NCBI GenBank assembly: GCA_019648995.1
Contig: BLXT01007821.1
Span: forward strand, 1,280,117 to 1,306,088
Length of the DNA: 25,972 nt
Reading direction: 5' to 3'
Origin: Plakobranchus ocellatus
Lineage: Eukaryota; Mollusca; Gastropoda; Plakobranchidae
Each line of letters opens with the position of its first letter. Position 1 is the first letter of the stretch. Positions 1 to 11,400 of the stretch are shown piece after piece. The position numbers and the translations under genes were made by a program. Below the pieces are notes generated by a model. That model worked only from the letters and a program-made list of their open reading frames with translations. It was not told the origin of the DNA and searched no databases.

Positions 1-538
1 CCCCTCCAAGGTGTAACATTATATTTGAACGGCCCCTTTACAGAAACTTTCATCGGAGTCCATGAAAAAATAGCCCAGAAGCTGCGAAAAGGCTCACTAC
101 ACTACGCTCTTATTTTTTTTTACAATGCCTTTATACTATGATGAATGGAACAATCGTGATTGTTCATTTTCAGACGTGTTTTTGAAATAAAGACAAAGCA
201 ATAGGCCTAGGCCTACTGGGTACACCTTTTATTGAGAGCACAAAACTGGAATGCGTTTGTAAAGAAGACGGTTCAATATAAATAATTAGAAAGAAAATGT
301 GAACCAAGCAGCCAATAAAAGAAATAGAATTTTTTTTTTAAAAAGCAAAGATTTACACTAGTATGCGAGGTAGGTCTACGAAGCTATGCACATTATTATC
401 AAAATCTCAATTGTTACGACAACCGGAACTTTTTCAACAGGTGAATATAGAGAATCTATGTATGGACCAAAATACTTACGACAAAAACATCTAGTTTACG
501 AATAGGGGAACAATTTTGATGTTTAAAAATTACGAGAC
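1..538. other. MON1 upstream flank and 5' UTR
   Basis: AT-rich, with no TATA box I would trust and no clear CpG cluster. The segment presumably holds the promoter and 5' UTR, but I cannot place the transcription start. A TAA in frame with MON1 at 524-526 closes the 5' end of the reading frame. A nested AGGCCTA pair lies at about 202-216, one of several copies of this palindromic word in the window. Bases 1-141 are open in frame 1 but show no recognisable family. Confidence 0.5.
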
Positions 539-940
539 ATGGCAGAAGGGAGGCTACTCCTGATAAATTTAATCAAGTGTATGAAAATGGCTACCGATCA
601 CAGAGAGGCGGAGCAACTTGTCAACACTTCTGACTCGGATTTACAAGAGGCTGAGTTTGTAGAAACAAATGAAGCTCCAGGCAGATGTGATAGTGCTGTC
701 TTTGCAAAAACAGATGACCTCGATGATCTGACATTAAACATTACTAATGGTGTTATTCAAAACCACAGAGGGACAATAACGTCTCTAATCCGTAAACGAT
801 CGAAACGAAGTAATACACCGAGGGATCAAGAAACAGACGCAGATTTGACAAATAATTCAAATCCATCTGAGCAAGATATCGCAAACAGTATTGAACAAAG
901 TGAACTGTCTTCAGAATTATCAGAGGACGAAGATGTAAAG
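539..940 (+). CDS. MON1: MON1 exon 1 (residues 1-134)
   Basis: Coding part of the first exon; it ends in phase 0 after Lys134 at donor AAG|GTTTGT. The product is hydrophilic and acidic, with a Ser/Glu/Asp cluster near the end ([14 protein letters not shown]) and a basic patch, [13 protein letters not shown]. This fits the poorly conserved, disordered N-terminus of MON1 proteins, which carries regulatory phosphorylation sites in other species. Reading through the donor adds 14 residues and then stops, so the exon needs splicing. Confidence 0.85.
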
Positions 941-2367
941 GTTTGTTTATATTTGTCAGTGTTATTCAATATTGTATTAAGTTAATACATAGCTCTCTCT
1001 GTAAATAATTAACATCCAGATCTAGAATAAGAATCTAATTCTAGAAATAGAATAGATCTAGAGTCTAGAATCTAGATTGCATGGAGAGTGGTCCTCTTTC
1101 TGGCGCTTTTTCATTTGTTCCCACCCTGACTTTTTATATATAATGAAAAGTTTTAATGAAAATAGTTCTATTTTCACACAAAATCTAGATCTATATAGAT
1201 ACAATTTGACGCTTTTTTTTTTCGTTTGCTCCAATTGGATAATATAGCTATAAAAAGTCGGGAAGGGAACAAACGAAAAAGCGCCTGCTTTTTGACTTTT
1301 TGTGAGGAACTATTCAAATATAATCTTACACCTTTTTTGGGACTTTATGACCCCCCTCCCCTGTAATATTTTATAGTGTTGACCTGTTATGTTAATGCTT
1401 ATTATAATAATGAGAACAATAACAACCACAACAATAATAATAAGCATCAGCATCAGGTGTCTTGTCTGGAATAAACATTAGGATTTTACAGCATTGTTTC
1501 CCAGTGCCTTCTGTCATTTTGTGTATCATTTTCCCCGCTAGCCTTTGGCGTAACACTTAACATGTAAGAGAGCAGGGTTTTGTGAATGGATGTTGTCCCT
1601 CCTGGGATCATCCACCCTTTATCAGGCTTTGTTTTAGTCCTGCTGGGGTCCACTACATGTACTACTACTGACCCTCCTCAACAGCTAGCTTGATGGGGGA
1701 GCTGGTTTATTTGCCAGCCTCTAAGTGGATGCAGTTTAATGTCATACCTGGGCATTTCCTAATGAATCTGAGTGCAATCTCATAGGTAAAAAATGACAAA
1801 TTGTAAAAATTTATATAATGTATGTTTCGTACTTCTCTACAGCTGCAATAATTAGACACTCACAATAGGTAGTAAAAAAATTATTGGCCACATGGAGAAA
1901 AAAAACTTGCATGTCAGTGTTATGATCAGCAAACTAAGACAGTATGTTGCAAAGAAAACAATAGATGAAATTTTAACTCTACTTGCACAATGTTGGTCAG
2001 CCCAAGATAGGTTGTACCAGTGTGCTGCTGCCACAGCTGGGCAGTTTGTAAACAATGGGCTCGGCACAGGAGAGTGAAAGAAATCTGTGCATTGTTCAAA
2101 ACTCTATTGATATTGTTTGTTTTTTAAAAATAAACATACATTAAAGTATACATTTTCTTAAAGCTTGGATCCTAAGCTATCATTCTAGGCTCTTTTTGTT
2201 TGTTCTGCACATACCTGTACATGTAACAAAAAAGTAATAATAATAATAATAGTCATCGTTCTTTTCATTATCCTTCTACTTACTTTTCATAATTTTTCAT
2301 GAAAAAATTCCAAATGGAAAATAATAGCAACTTTTGCATTGTCACTGATGGTAAAGATATTCAACTG

Positions 2368-2416
<49 letters not shown>

Positions 2417-5400
2417 CAAGAGAAAGAAAGAGAGAGCAGGGAGGATGTCTCCAATATCAATATCGTAAATTACAAATAAGTCCAGTGCTGAAAAAAACAA
2501 GGAATAAAAATTGAGATGCTGGTGAGGATGTGTCTAAGTCAAGGACTGAGAGTTAGTGGTCAAAAACTCAATGGGAAAGCAGAGGAGATATCCCCTCTGA
2601 CTCAGGAGTCAACAGCGTACAAGAAAGTTCAGAATTCTGTTACCTACCTGACAAAATAAAGAAGGCCAACACAGTACAATAAATGGTACACAATAGCCCT
2701 ATCATTCAAGTCTGGAACAAGACAAAGGTAGACTGCACACACACAGACACACACAGAATAAAGCAAGCCTGTAAGCACTGCATGATGATCAACATAGAAT
2801 GCCAGATGGCCCTCCTTGCCTCAAGGCAATGATGTAATGACAACCCTACTTTACTGATAAAATTGCCCTAAGTCATAGGCCTAACCAAGCATGCTCATGC
2901 TATTACAATGTACAACCTATAATATTATTATCACCTAGTATAGTAAAGCTACACACTGATGGTACCAAACAAGAGTTACCAGGCCCACTGCTAGCGAGCC
3001 TGACCATTGATCTAGGATGTGAACACACACACATGACCACATACACACATCCAACCTTACATTCAATAATTTTATGCTTGAGAGCATTTCATAAGCAAGA
3101 AGGATGCTAGTATACAAAGTAGGCCTACAATATTATGCTTCAGTATTTCCTAGTACAATAGCAGTGGTACCAACGTAATCAAGGCCATCTGCTTCCAGGC
3201 TCACAGCAGGATGTAACACACAAGCTTGCATCGACCTTTGTGGAGCTGCAGCTTATTTTCCCGGTCTCCCAGAGACTAAAAATATGAAATAATATCATTG
3301 GTTGCTGTTCTTGAACTTGACCATTCATGTTTTAACACCTCACTTAACTATGAACACGTGGAATTTTCCAAAGAAAGAGGGTATAGGCCGAGGTCATAGA
3401 TTTACAGCAGTCACGCAAGATAATATGAAAAAGGGTGGCAGTAATTCTACTGCCATGGCGTGAGGTGGCTTACAGAAAAATGCATGCCGTAGATCTACAG
3501 CGATTGCGCAACTAGGGTTTAAGGTGTGAAAGGCCTGGAATCCATCCTCTAATGGAAAAGTGTAGGCATGGAGAGATAGTGATAGACAGGTAATAACTTT
3601 TCTTGGAAGTCTGAATAAATGGATAATATGGGTCAAAAGGTTTAACAGTATAATATTTGAGTTAATCTGGAGAGTCAGTTGCACCCGGAAAAAAAAAGAT
3701 GTGTGTCTAGCTTGAATTTTTCCTTTATTGACAATAGTTTTTTGCTTTTTGTTTTTTTTGTGCATCTTTTTTATGAGCATTTTTAACATCTTGTTGTGCT
3801 AGAATGGTTTGGAAGATCTATCATTACAAGACACAGAATCTGCACCAGAAGAGGCCCCTTCAGTCACTCTGATACCGTCTGCAAGTGAATCAGATTATGT
3901 GAACTCTCTGGAGTGGAAACAACAGAAAAAGCACATCTTTATTCTCAGCGAATCAGGGAAGCCAATATATAGCAGGTAGAGACTCAAATAGACTGCCCCT
4001 TTTTCTAATAATTTTGAGTGGCTTTTTTAGCTGCATTACACAAAATTAGGTTTACAAGCTAATATCCAAGTACTCATTGATCATTGAGTGTTTTAGTATT
4101 CTTAAACTTAGCCTCAGTAGTCATATATCATAGTTATTTTAGTTTTAATGTTCCCACTTACAGAGAATCTAAGGTCTCAGTAGACATAGATCTCATGTAT
4201 AGGTACAAAGGTTTTAGGTCTGTTGGTTTCAGTACTAGACATAGATTTCATGTACTGGAGTTGTAGTATTCCTAGCTCCTAATCTATAGATGTAGAACTT
4301 GTGTGCTTAAGTTTGAATGTCCTTACTTAGAGGATATATTTAAAGCTTTTATCAACACTTATGAGTCTCATGTGCTGATGTTTTAGTTTTCAATCTATCA
4401 ATAGCCATGTGCTGGTGATGAAGTTTTAGTAGATGTACTCATTTTTGGTGTGAAAAAAAAAGAACAGGATACTAAGAAAATTTTAATCAATATTGAATGT
4501 AATACATTGATATTTCAGTTATTTAAAAATATACTTGGAGCTTCACAAATCAGTGCTGGAAGCTTTTTGAGATCATGTTACACAGAATCCTGATAAAATA
4601 GATAAAACTGGTCAGGAAATGTGGCCTCCCAAGATTTTTCATTGCCTTTGAATTATCAGAATATCACAATACTTCATGGGAAAGCGTTTTGAAATGGTGG
4701 ATAAAATTGTATTATTTTTAAATGCAAGTCCTTTGCAACCCACCAAAATATCCTCTTTTAAGACGTATAGAATGCAGAGTACTTTTAAAATCTCATTTAA
4801 TCTCATTTTTATTTTCAAATTATTTTATTTGCCTTTAGATCAATTTTCAAATGCTAAACAAACATATAAGCACATTTTTATTTTATTGTATTGAGTTGCA
4901 TTTCCTAAAAATAAACTTTGCCTATACTTTCGCTTCATCAGTACAGCTGAATGGAACAAAATATATCATTCCCTAAAATTCTACTGATGAAGTGAATTTA
5001 CAGATGGTTGAAACTAAATTTGTGACCCAAGGAATCCAATTAGAACTTATTAAGGATATAGTTTCTCAGTGCACTTTAGGAAATGTTATGCTCAATATTT
5101 TGTATTGTATCAACAAGACTGTAAATTTAGGAGCTTTTCATTTTTCTGTTCCACTTTATGTGTTTTACTTGATCAGACATGGTAGTGAAGACAAGTTGGT
5201 CACCATCATGGGGGTCATGCAAGCTCTTGTGTCATTTGTGCAAGACAACAAAGACAACCTGCGTTCTATTGTGGCTGGTGACCACACATTTGTGTTCATG
5301 AACCGCGACCACCTGACTTTTGTGGGTATTACTCGTGGGCGGGAATCCACACAACAGATGTTGCTACAGCTCACATACATGTACAATCAGGTAAGGGGCC

Positions 5401-8400
5401 TGAAGCAGAGAGACATATTTTTTATGGACCTTTTTGTGATATTGGTTCTGCTCAACAGGTGTTCCTTCAACTGACATTTTCTTTCAGGCAGGGAGTCACA
5501 ATAAAGGAATAATTTTGAGAATTATACAAAGTTTAGAGAATAAGTTTTATATATCATTAAGAAATACTTTTATCTAGTGTCAAAGTTGTGTCTATATTTG
5601 AATCTAAGTCAGTTACAAGACCTATTTCAAGATGAAGCCATACACAGATTTTTTTTTTTAACCCTATCAACATTTTTTTATTGCTGTTCTGTCAAATGAT
5701 GCAAAATGTGTAGATGTAGCTGAGACATCCAAATATTAAAGTAATCAAAGTTTTTTTTATTAGATATTAGAATGTATCAGTCACTGTGCTCTAATTAAAT
5801 TTTTTTATCACATTAAGGCATTGGTTTTTATCTGTTCAGTGTTTAGGGATATCATTGCAGCAAAGCTTGCTTAGAATATTGATTATCCAGTGACCAGACT
5901 TGGTGATCCCTAGAGGACCAGTTTGGTAGGATCTTTTATCATCAGGGGCCAATGATTTTATAGTCTTCTTAGTTGGCTTTGCTTCTTGAGATAAAAGACA
6001 GTAATGTTCTTTTTTGTAAAGCAAAAGGTTAATATTATCCAGTACCATGATAACACAGTTCCTTTGATTAAAATCATCTAAGGCTCAATATCCTGCCCCC
6101 AGTTTTTAAGGAATTAAGTTCGTGTGGCAGAGAAGCTGCTTGAGGAATAACCTCTCCTCTTCCTCAGGGAGTTAGTTTATGTGCCACTCTATATGACATG
6201 AGAACCAATTCAGGGGTACTTTTCCTGAGACCAGACGCAGTTAAGTTTTAGTAACAATTCTAAGATATGAGAGGATGTTTGAGAGATAGCCTTTGCCTTT
6301 AGCGAGGGTTTATAAAATGGCAAAATGGATGATTTTTTGAAAAATTTTAGAGATGATAATGTGAATGGATGTAATCATTTTGGCCCGGCAAATTGTGTTC
6401 AGATTTTTAACATTTAGGAAGGTTAAAATCCTTGCCATAATGATGATTGCCTTAAGACTAATATTTTTACAATCATCATTATTGTGATAATCATGAAATG
6501 TATTCTCATTTTCATTATTACTTTTATTGTTTGTAGTTTGATATTATTCCATGATAGTTATCATCTTTTATGCCATCTAAACGGACACTATTTTGTGCAT
6601 GATTCTATGGTCTGACAGATTTTTTATTATATAACTTACACCCCTATAGGCACTCTTGAGTTTTCCTTACCATATGCGTTTTGCTAATGTCAACACATTG
6701 CTTTCTTATTGCCTTAGTGAAGTCATAAAGGAAACCAAGGAGCCATCATCTGCAATTAACAAATGTGTGAACAAACAGAGGGCTGTTAAACAAATACATG
6801 TAGGATGGGCAAGACATATTCAAAATCTAGGCCTAGCCTAGGTTAACCCGCAAGCTGGAAGATAGACATTTATTCATCCATATCATTCACTGTCTACAAT
6901 TTAAACAAAATCACAGTACTGGCATGGAAAAAGAGAGGGATGGGTGCGAGCGGAGCAGATGTACTATCCGTGAAGCGTAATAAATCAGGCATATCAGGGG
7001 ATTGGCCATCTTGATCAATGAGAGAGCAACCTATAAGTTAATAAAATATCAAAGTTTCACACTACGTGCCATCCTAAATTCTGGCAATCCTCACGCTTTA
7101 CTATCTCTTTCATGAATATATAACCCAGCCTGTTAAAAAAAACAGAGGGAAAATGGTTGGTATTTTTCAGACCTGTTTTCCCCCCACCTGTTTGCTTCCC
7201 CTGCATATAAATATATATTAGTTTTAGTGCTGCTCCTCCAGGTTTTTTTTTTAAACAGCAATGATGCTGTTTTGGTTAAGAAAGAGCCCCAAGACATATA
7301 ATGTACATGTATTACTTAAAGGGAGGAGTCAATACTGAATACTTATGTCATTGGCTCTATTTACCCTGTATTCTGCTAAGCCCACGTACATACAAAAGAC
7401 ACACTCAAGGACTTCCTCAAATTGACAATAACTGCTGTATTGTAAATATTAATGTTTTTATTATTATGGTTTATTGTTATAATTTAATTTTATCATTGTC
7501 ATTATTATTATGATGGTGATATTATTTTACATTAGTCCTTTGCTTTAAATAATAATTTTCTTTTTTTTTTGTGATCAAAACTTTTTTCTTTTTAACAGGT
7601 AATCAGTGTGCTGACTCACTCAGCCCTGACACGCATCTTCAAGCAGCACAGAAACTGTGATCTGAGGCGGCCTCTCAGTGGGTCTGAGAAATTTTTTGAC
7701 AATTTACTCAACTTAATGGATGTGGAACCAGGACTCCTTCTCACTTCAGTGCGCTGTTTGCCGCTGGACAGTTCAGTCAGAGATATAGTCTCACAGACCA
7801 TTGTTCAGCATGCAAAAGTTAAGGTAGGACATAGCCTCACAGACTATTGCACAACATGTAAAACTTAAGGTAGGATAATGTCTTTACAGACCTGTGTACA
7901 GCTAAGGTGGTATGTGCAGTCACAGATAATAGTCAACTATGTTTTTAATTAAAGTAGGTAAATGTTTCTCAGCCTTTGGTATAAAATACTAAAGGCATGT
8001 TTAAACCTTACATTAGCTTTCTACCCCTCAAGGAATAATCATTTTTACTGCTAAAAGATAAATTATTCAGTGTACCTGAATAAGCAAGACCTCAGTAGTC
8101 TCAGTTTATGAGGCTGTTACATATAAACATGGATCTGAACTATTGAAGAGCATCTGCAAAGTGAAAGTTTTGAGCGTAACTGAAGAAGTTACCATTTTAA
8201 TATACATAGTGCTTGGAAGGGTACTTAAGTGCGCATCTAGGTGTACAGTGCATTTAAATCTTTCATTAGGCCCTCTTGCATAGTGCTTGGAAAGGTACTT
8301 AGGTGTGCATTTAGGTGTACAGTGCATTTAACCTATCTATTGAATAGCACCTGCACACAGAAAACATTAAGCCTTACTACTGAATAGCACAGAGAAAACA

Positions 8401-11400
8401 CTGAGCCTAACTGTTGAACAGGACCTGTGCAGAGAAAACATTGAGCCTAGCATCTGTGCCGAACTATTTAATAGCACCTGTGCAGAGAAAATATTACAAA
8501 CAATTTTTTTCTGCTATGCCTTATTCCAGAACCATTGATGTTTCTGAATACATATAAAATGTCTTTACATTCATCTCATGACGTTATTTGATTGCTCTCG
8601 GAGAAAAGAATTTGGAATCTAATGAATAATACACGTTTCTCTCTTACCCTAGGACTTGGTGTTTGCACTAATCATTGCCCAGAACCAGTTGGTGGCACTG
8701 GTGCGCATGAAGCGATATTACCTTCATCCAATGGACTTGCATCTCATCATCAACCTCATCAACGCATCAGAGTCATTCAAGGCGGCAGAGTCGTGGACAC
8801 CCATCTGTCTACCCAAATTTGATGCTGGGTCAGTTGCTGGTTTTGCTAGGCTAGCCCATCAAGATTTGTATTTTTCAACGAGTTATCTTTGAACATCTCT
8901 ATCTATGTTCATACATCATTTTGTAAGAGAGTCAGCGGTAACTTAAAAAATGGGACAATATCCAGACTGTTTTTGTTATTTATTTTGAGAATAATTTTAA
9001 TGGATCTTTTTCTGCTGTTAACTCTCTGACATCATGAACAAACATTTGAACAGTAATAATTGTGATTTCTCAATATATAGTTTGGAAGAAAAGATAGTTG
9101 TGTTTGAGTCTCTCTGTGTTAATTTGATGCGAAAACAAAAATAAATGTGAAGCCAAAAATGTTCTTGCATTTCCTAACTCACAGGTGTTAAATACTTAAA
9201 ATTTTTTCTGCTTATCATCTTTGTGTTTTTGAAATTGATGAAACATTTTTTTCCTAGCTTCCACAATATGTTCCTGTCATTGTAAAAATTGCATTTTCTT
9301 TGCCTCAGTGGCTTTCTCCAAGCTTATGTGTCTTATCTTGATGAAGAGTGTCAGACGTGTCTGCTACTGCTGTCTGTTGATATTGAGGCCTTCTACACAT
9401 TGTCTGAGTGTTGCACCAAGATCAAGGAGGTTTGAGAATTTGCCTTGCTATAGTCCTTGTGAACTATTCATTATTAGATTTAAGTTTCACCCTTTTGCTT
9501 CACTCACTGGCTAGTTTACCCGCAACGTTTGCAGGAAAATTTTGTGGACGGCAAAATACCAATCCCGCAACTCCTGCGGGTTCCAATTTCGGAATTTTTT
9601 CCCCATGTAAATATCGCAACAGTTAGGGTATAAGTTACGGCATCAGTTAGCTTAACCTTTTAACTTTCGAATGATATAGGAGAAATTTGTTTCGGACGAT
9701 TAATACGAGCAGGAGAGCAATTTTATGACACCTGTAGCAGCTACCAGTTTCCGACTGATTTCTAGATGGAGTCTCGAAGATTTAGCGTATGGGAAATGTA
9801 TTAAATCCACATTGTGAGCCCTTAAAGCATAAAAAGGCCAAGTCTAGTCTCCCCAAAGGTAGAGGGAAAGGAAAAGGTAGGGGCAAATCACGCTTCACCA
9901 TGGATAAGTCTAGATCTAAACCCAAGCCTCAATATCTAGATCTAAAAAATCAACAAAATGGCAGAGACTCAACATTTTTTTTTTGTAATGTTATCTTTAT
10001 TATCTTGAAAAAGTATGATACAAATTTCATAGGTATATCTTTACTAACAAATGCACAGTGATTTTTTGAAAATACCCCTGAAATGTTTGGTATACAGAAA
10101 ATTATTAGGAAAAAAAGTCTGGTAGTCAGTGAGTTAAAAAAGGATAGTACTGTGAGATTTCAATGTGATTTTTTGATATTTGTATTAAAACTTAGCTGTT
10201 TGATGACAAAATATTCCTCTTTTCTTATATAATTACCTTTCAGAGAGAGTAATCATACTCTTTTAGAGATCTGCAAAAAATGTTCTATGTCCAGTTACTT
10301 ATTTTTTTTTATATCTCTTCAAGGCAATGGCAAAGAAACAACTCATTTTGTGTGGTCATGTTAATATCTTTTTAAAAATTTCCTTATTTCCTTTAAAAAT
10401 TTGCAAATTATATTTATGTATTAAATTTTTTTATATATTTATTTAAATATTTAATATATATTTATATATTAAATATTAAGTATTAATGTTTTAAATTGTG
10501 TACATTTATACAACTAAAAAATATTGAGATCTCTTATTGAAAACCCTGTAATGCTTCATAAGTTTTAAATTATGAGGTCTGTACTCTAGTTGGAGAGTTT
10601 GCATTCCATCTGCACAAGTTGTGTTGTGCTTCGATTTTGTTTCACTTTGCTTGAGAATGTCTTGATGTGAGTAGGAGGTAAAAACAAAAATGTTTTTTTT
10701 TTTTAATTCATGTTCAAGTCAATATTTATGCCTCTGGGATGTTTTTAAACGCAGAATAAAAGCCAATAGCTTGTCACAGTGGTAAGCCCAGGTAATTTTT
10801 CTGGAAGCATTCTCAAACTTTTGAGAATTTAATCGTTTTTCAGTAAGATGTAACAGGAGAAATGAAAATTTGCAACTTCTTATTTGTGAATTTTCTCTCT
10901 TTTTCCAACAGAGATTAAACCGCTACAATGCTTTGACAGCCATCAGCAACTCACTACAACGGCACTCCTACTCTGTGCAGCAATGTAGTATAGGAGATCT
11001 GCGGCATTTTTTGTACAAGGCTCGCTCCACAGCACAGTACACTAGTCCTGAACTTGGACCACCTTACAAGTAAGAAGCACATTGAGGCACCCTCTAGGTA
11101 TACATGCTGGAGCTGGGTATAGTCTTCAAGTGCATAGACAGCCAGGACAATTCTGCTATGATCAGTGAAATGGCAGTATTTGCCTCTACAGGTACTGCTT
11201 TTTCTTTGATCATGGCAGAATGGAAGTTTAAAGGAGAATCAAGAAAACTATAAATTTATCTGTTGCCCCTAGAAAATTGGAAAAGGCTACATTTCCTATC
11301 TTCAATTTAGTGTTCATTCAAAGTCTCACTTGTTTGAGGGAAGAGAAAGAATTGTTGCACAGAAGAGATTTCTCTGAGAGGAACTAATAAGTTTGACCTG

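Larger units (their letters stand above)
941..3802 (+). other. MON1 intron 1
   Basis: A 2862-bp intron. In order it holds a cluster of TCTAGA palindromes (about 1019-1076), a foldback element (1102-1285), an AAT/AAC-rich simple tract (about 1400-1445), a dispersed repeat (about 1451-1765), an AG microsatellite (2372-2412) and a degenerate tandem repeat (about 3393-3520). I see no coding exon in it. Confidence 0.85.
3976..5176 (+). other. MON1 intron 2
   Basis: A 1201-bp intron. Bases about 4083-4440 are a loosely repeated stretch in which variants of GTAGACATAGATCTCATGTA and ..CATGTGCTGGTGATG recur every 40-70 bp. A short hairpin lies at 4933-4992. The remainder is AT-rich with no exon visible. 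Confidence 0.8.
7824..8652 (+). other. MON1 intron 4
   Basis: An 829-bp intron that is unusually repetitive for its length. It starts with the duplicated donor segment, then has a 74-bp direct repeat (8205-8340) and an eroded array of GCACCTGTGCAGAGAAAACA-type units (about 8332-8495). No exon seen. Confidence 0.8.
9430..10911 (+). other. MON1 intron 6
   Basis: A 1482-bp intron. The segment at 9503-10133 differs in composition from its surroundings and is bounded by short inverted repeats. After it comes a very AT-rich stretch (about 10370-10500) of TATATTTA/TAAATATT words that can form several small palindromes. No MON1 coding sequence is hidden here. Confidence 0.75.

Noticed and set aside
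1-141. Open frame 1 from the window edge (46 codons, GVTLYLNGPFTETF...)
   Set aside because: Reads acceptably as protein, but no family is recognised, it is short, and it has no splice or start signal within view.
2299-2514. Arg/Glu-repeat frame
   Set aside because: Product of the AG microsatellite in intron 1.
3394-3789. 131-codon minus-strand frame
   Set aside because: It crosses a T-rich intron end and a degenerate tandem repeat, which explains the repeated peptide motif; it stops just before the MON1 exon 2 acceptor.
5165-5386. 73-codon minus-strand frame
   Set aside because: Shadow of MON1 exon 3 on the opposite strand.
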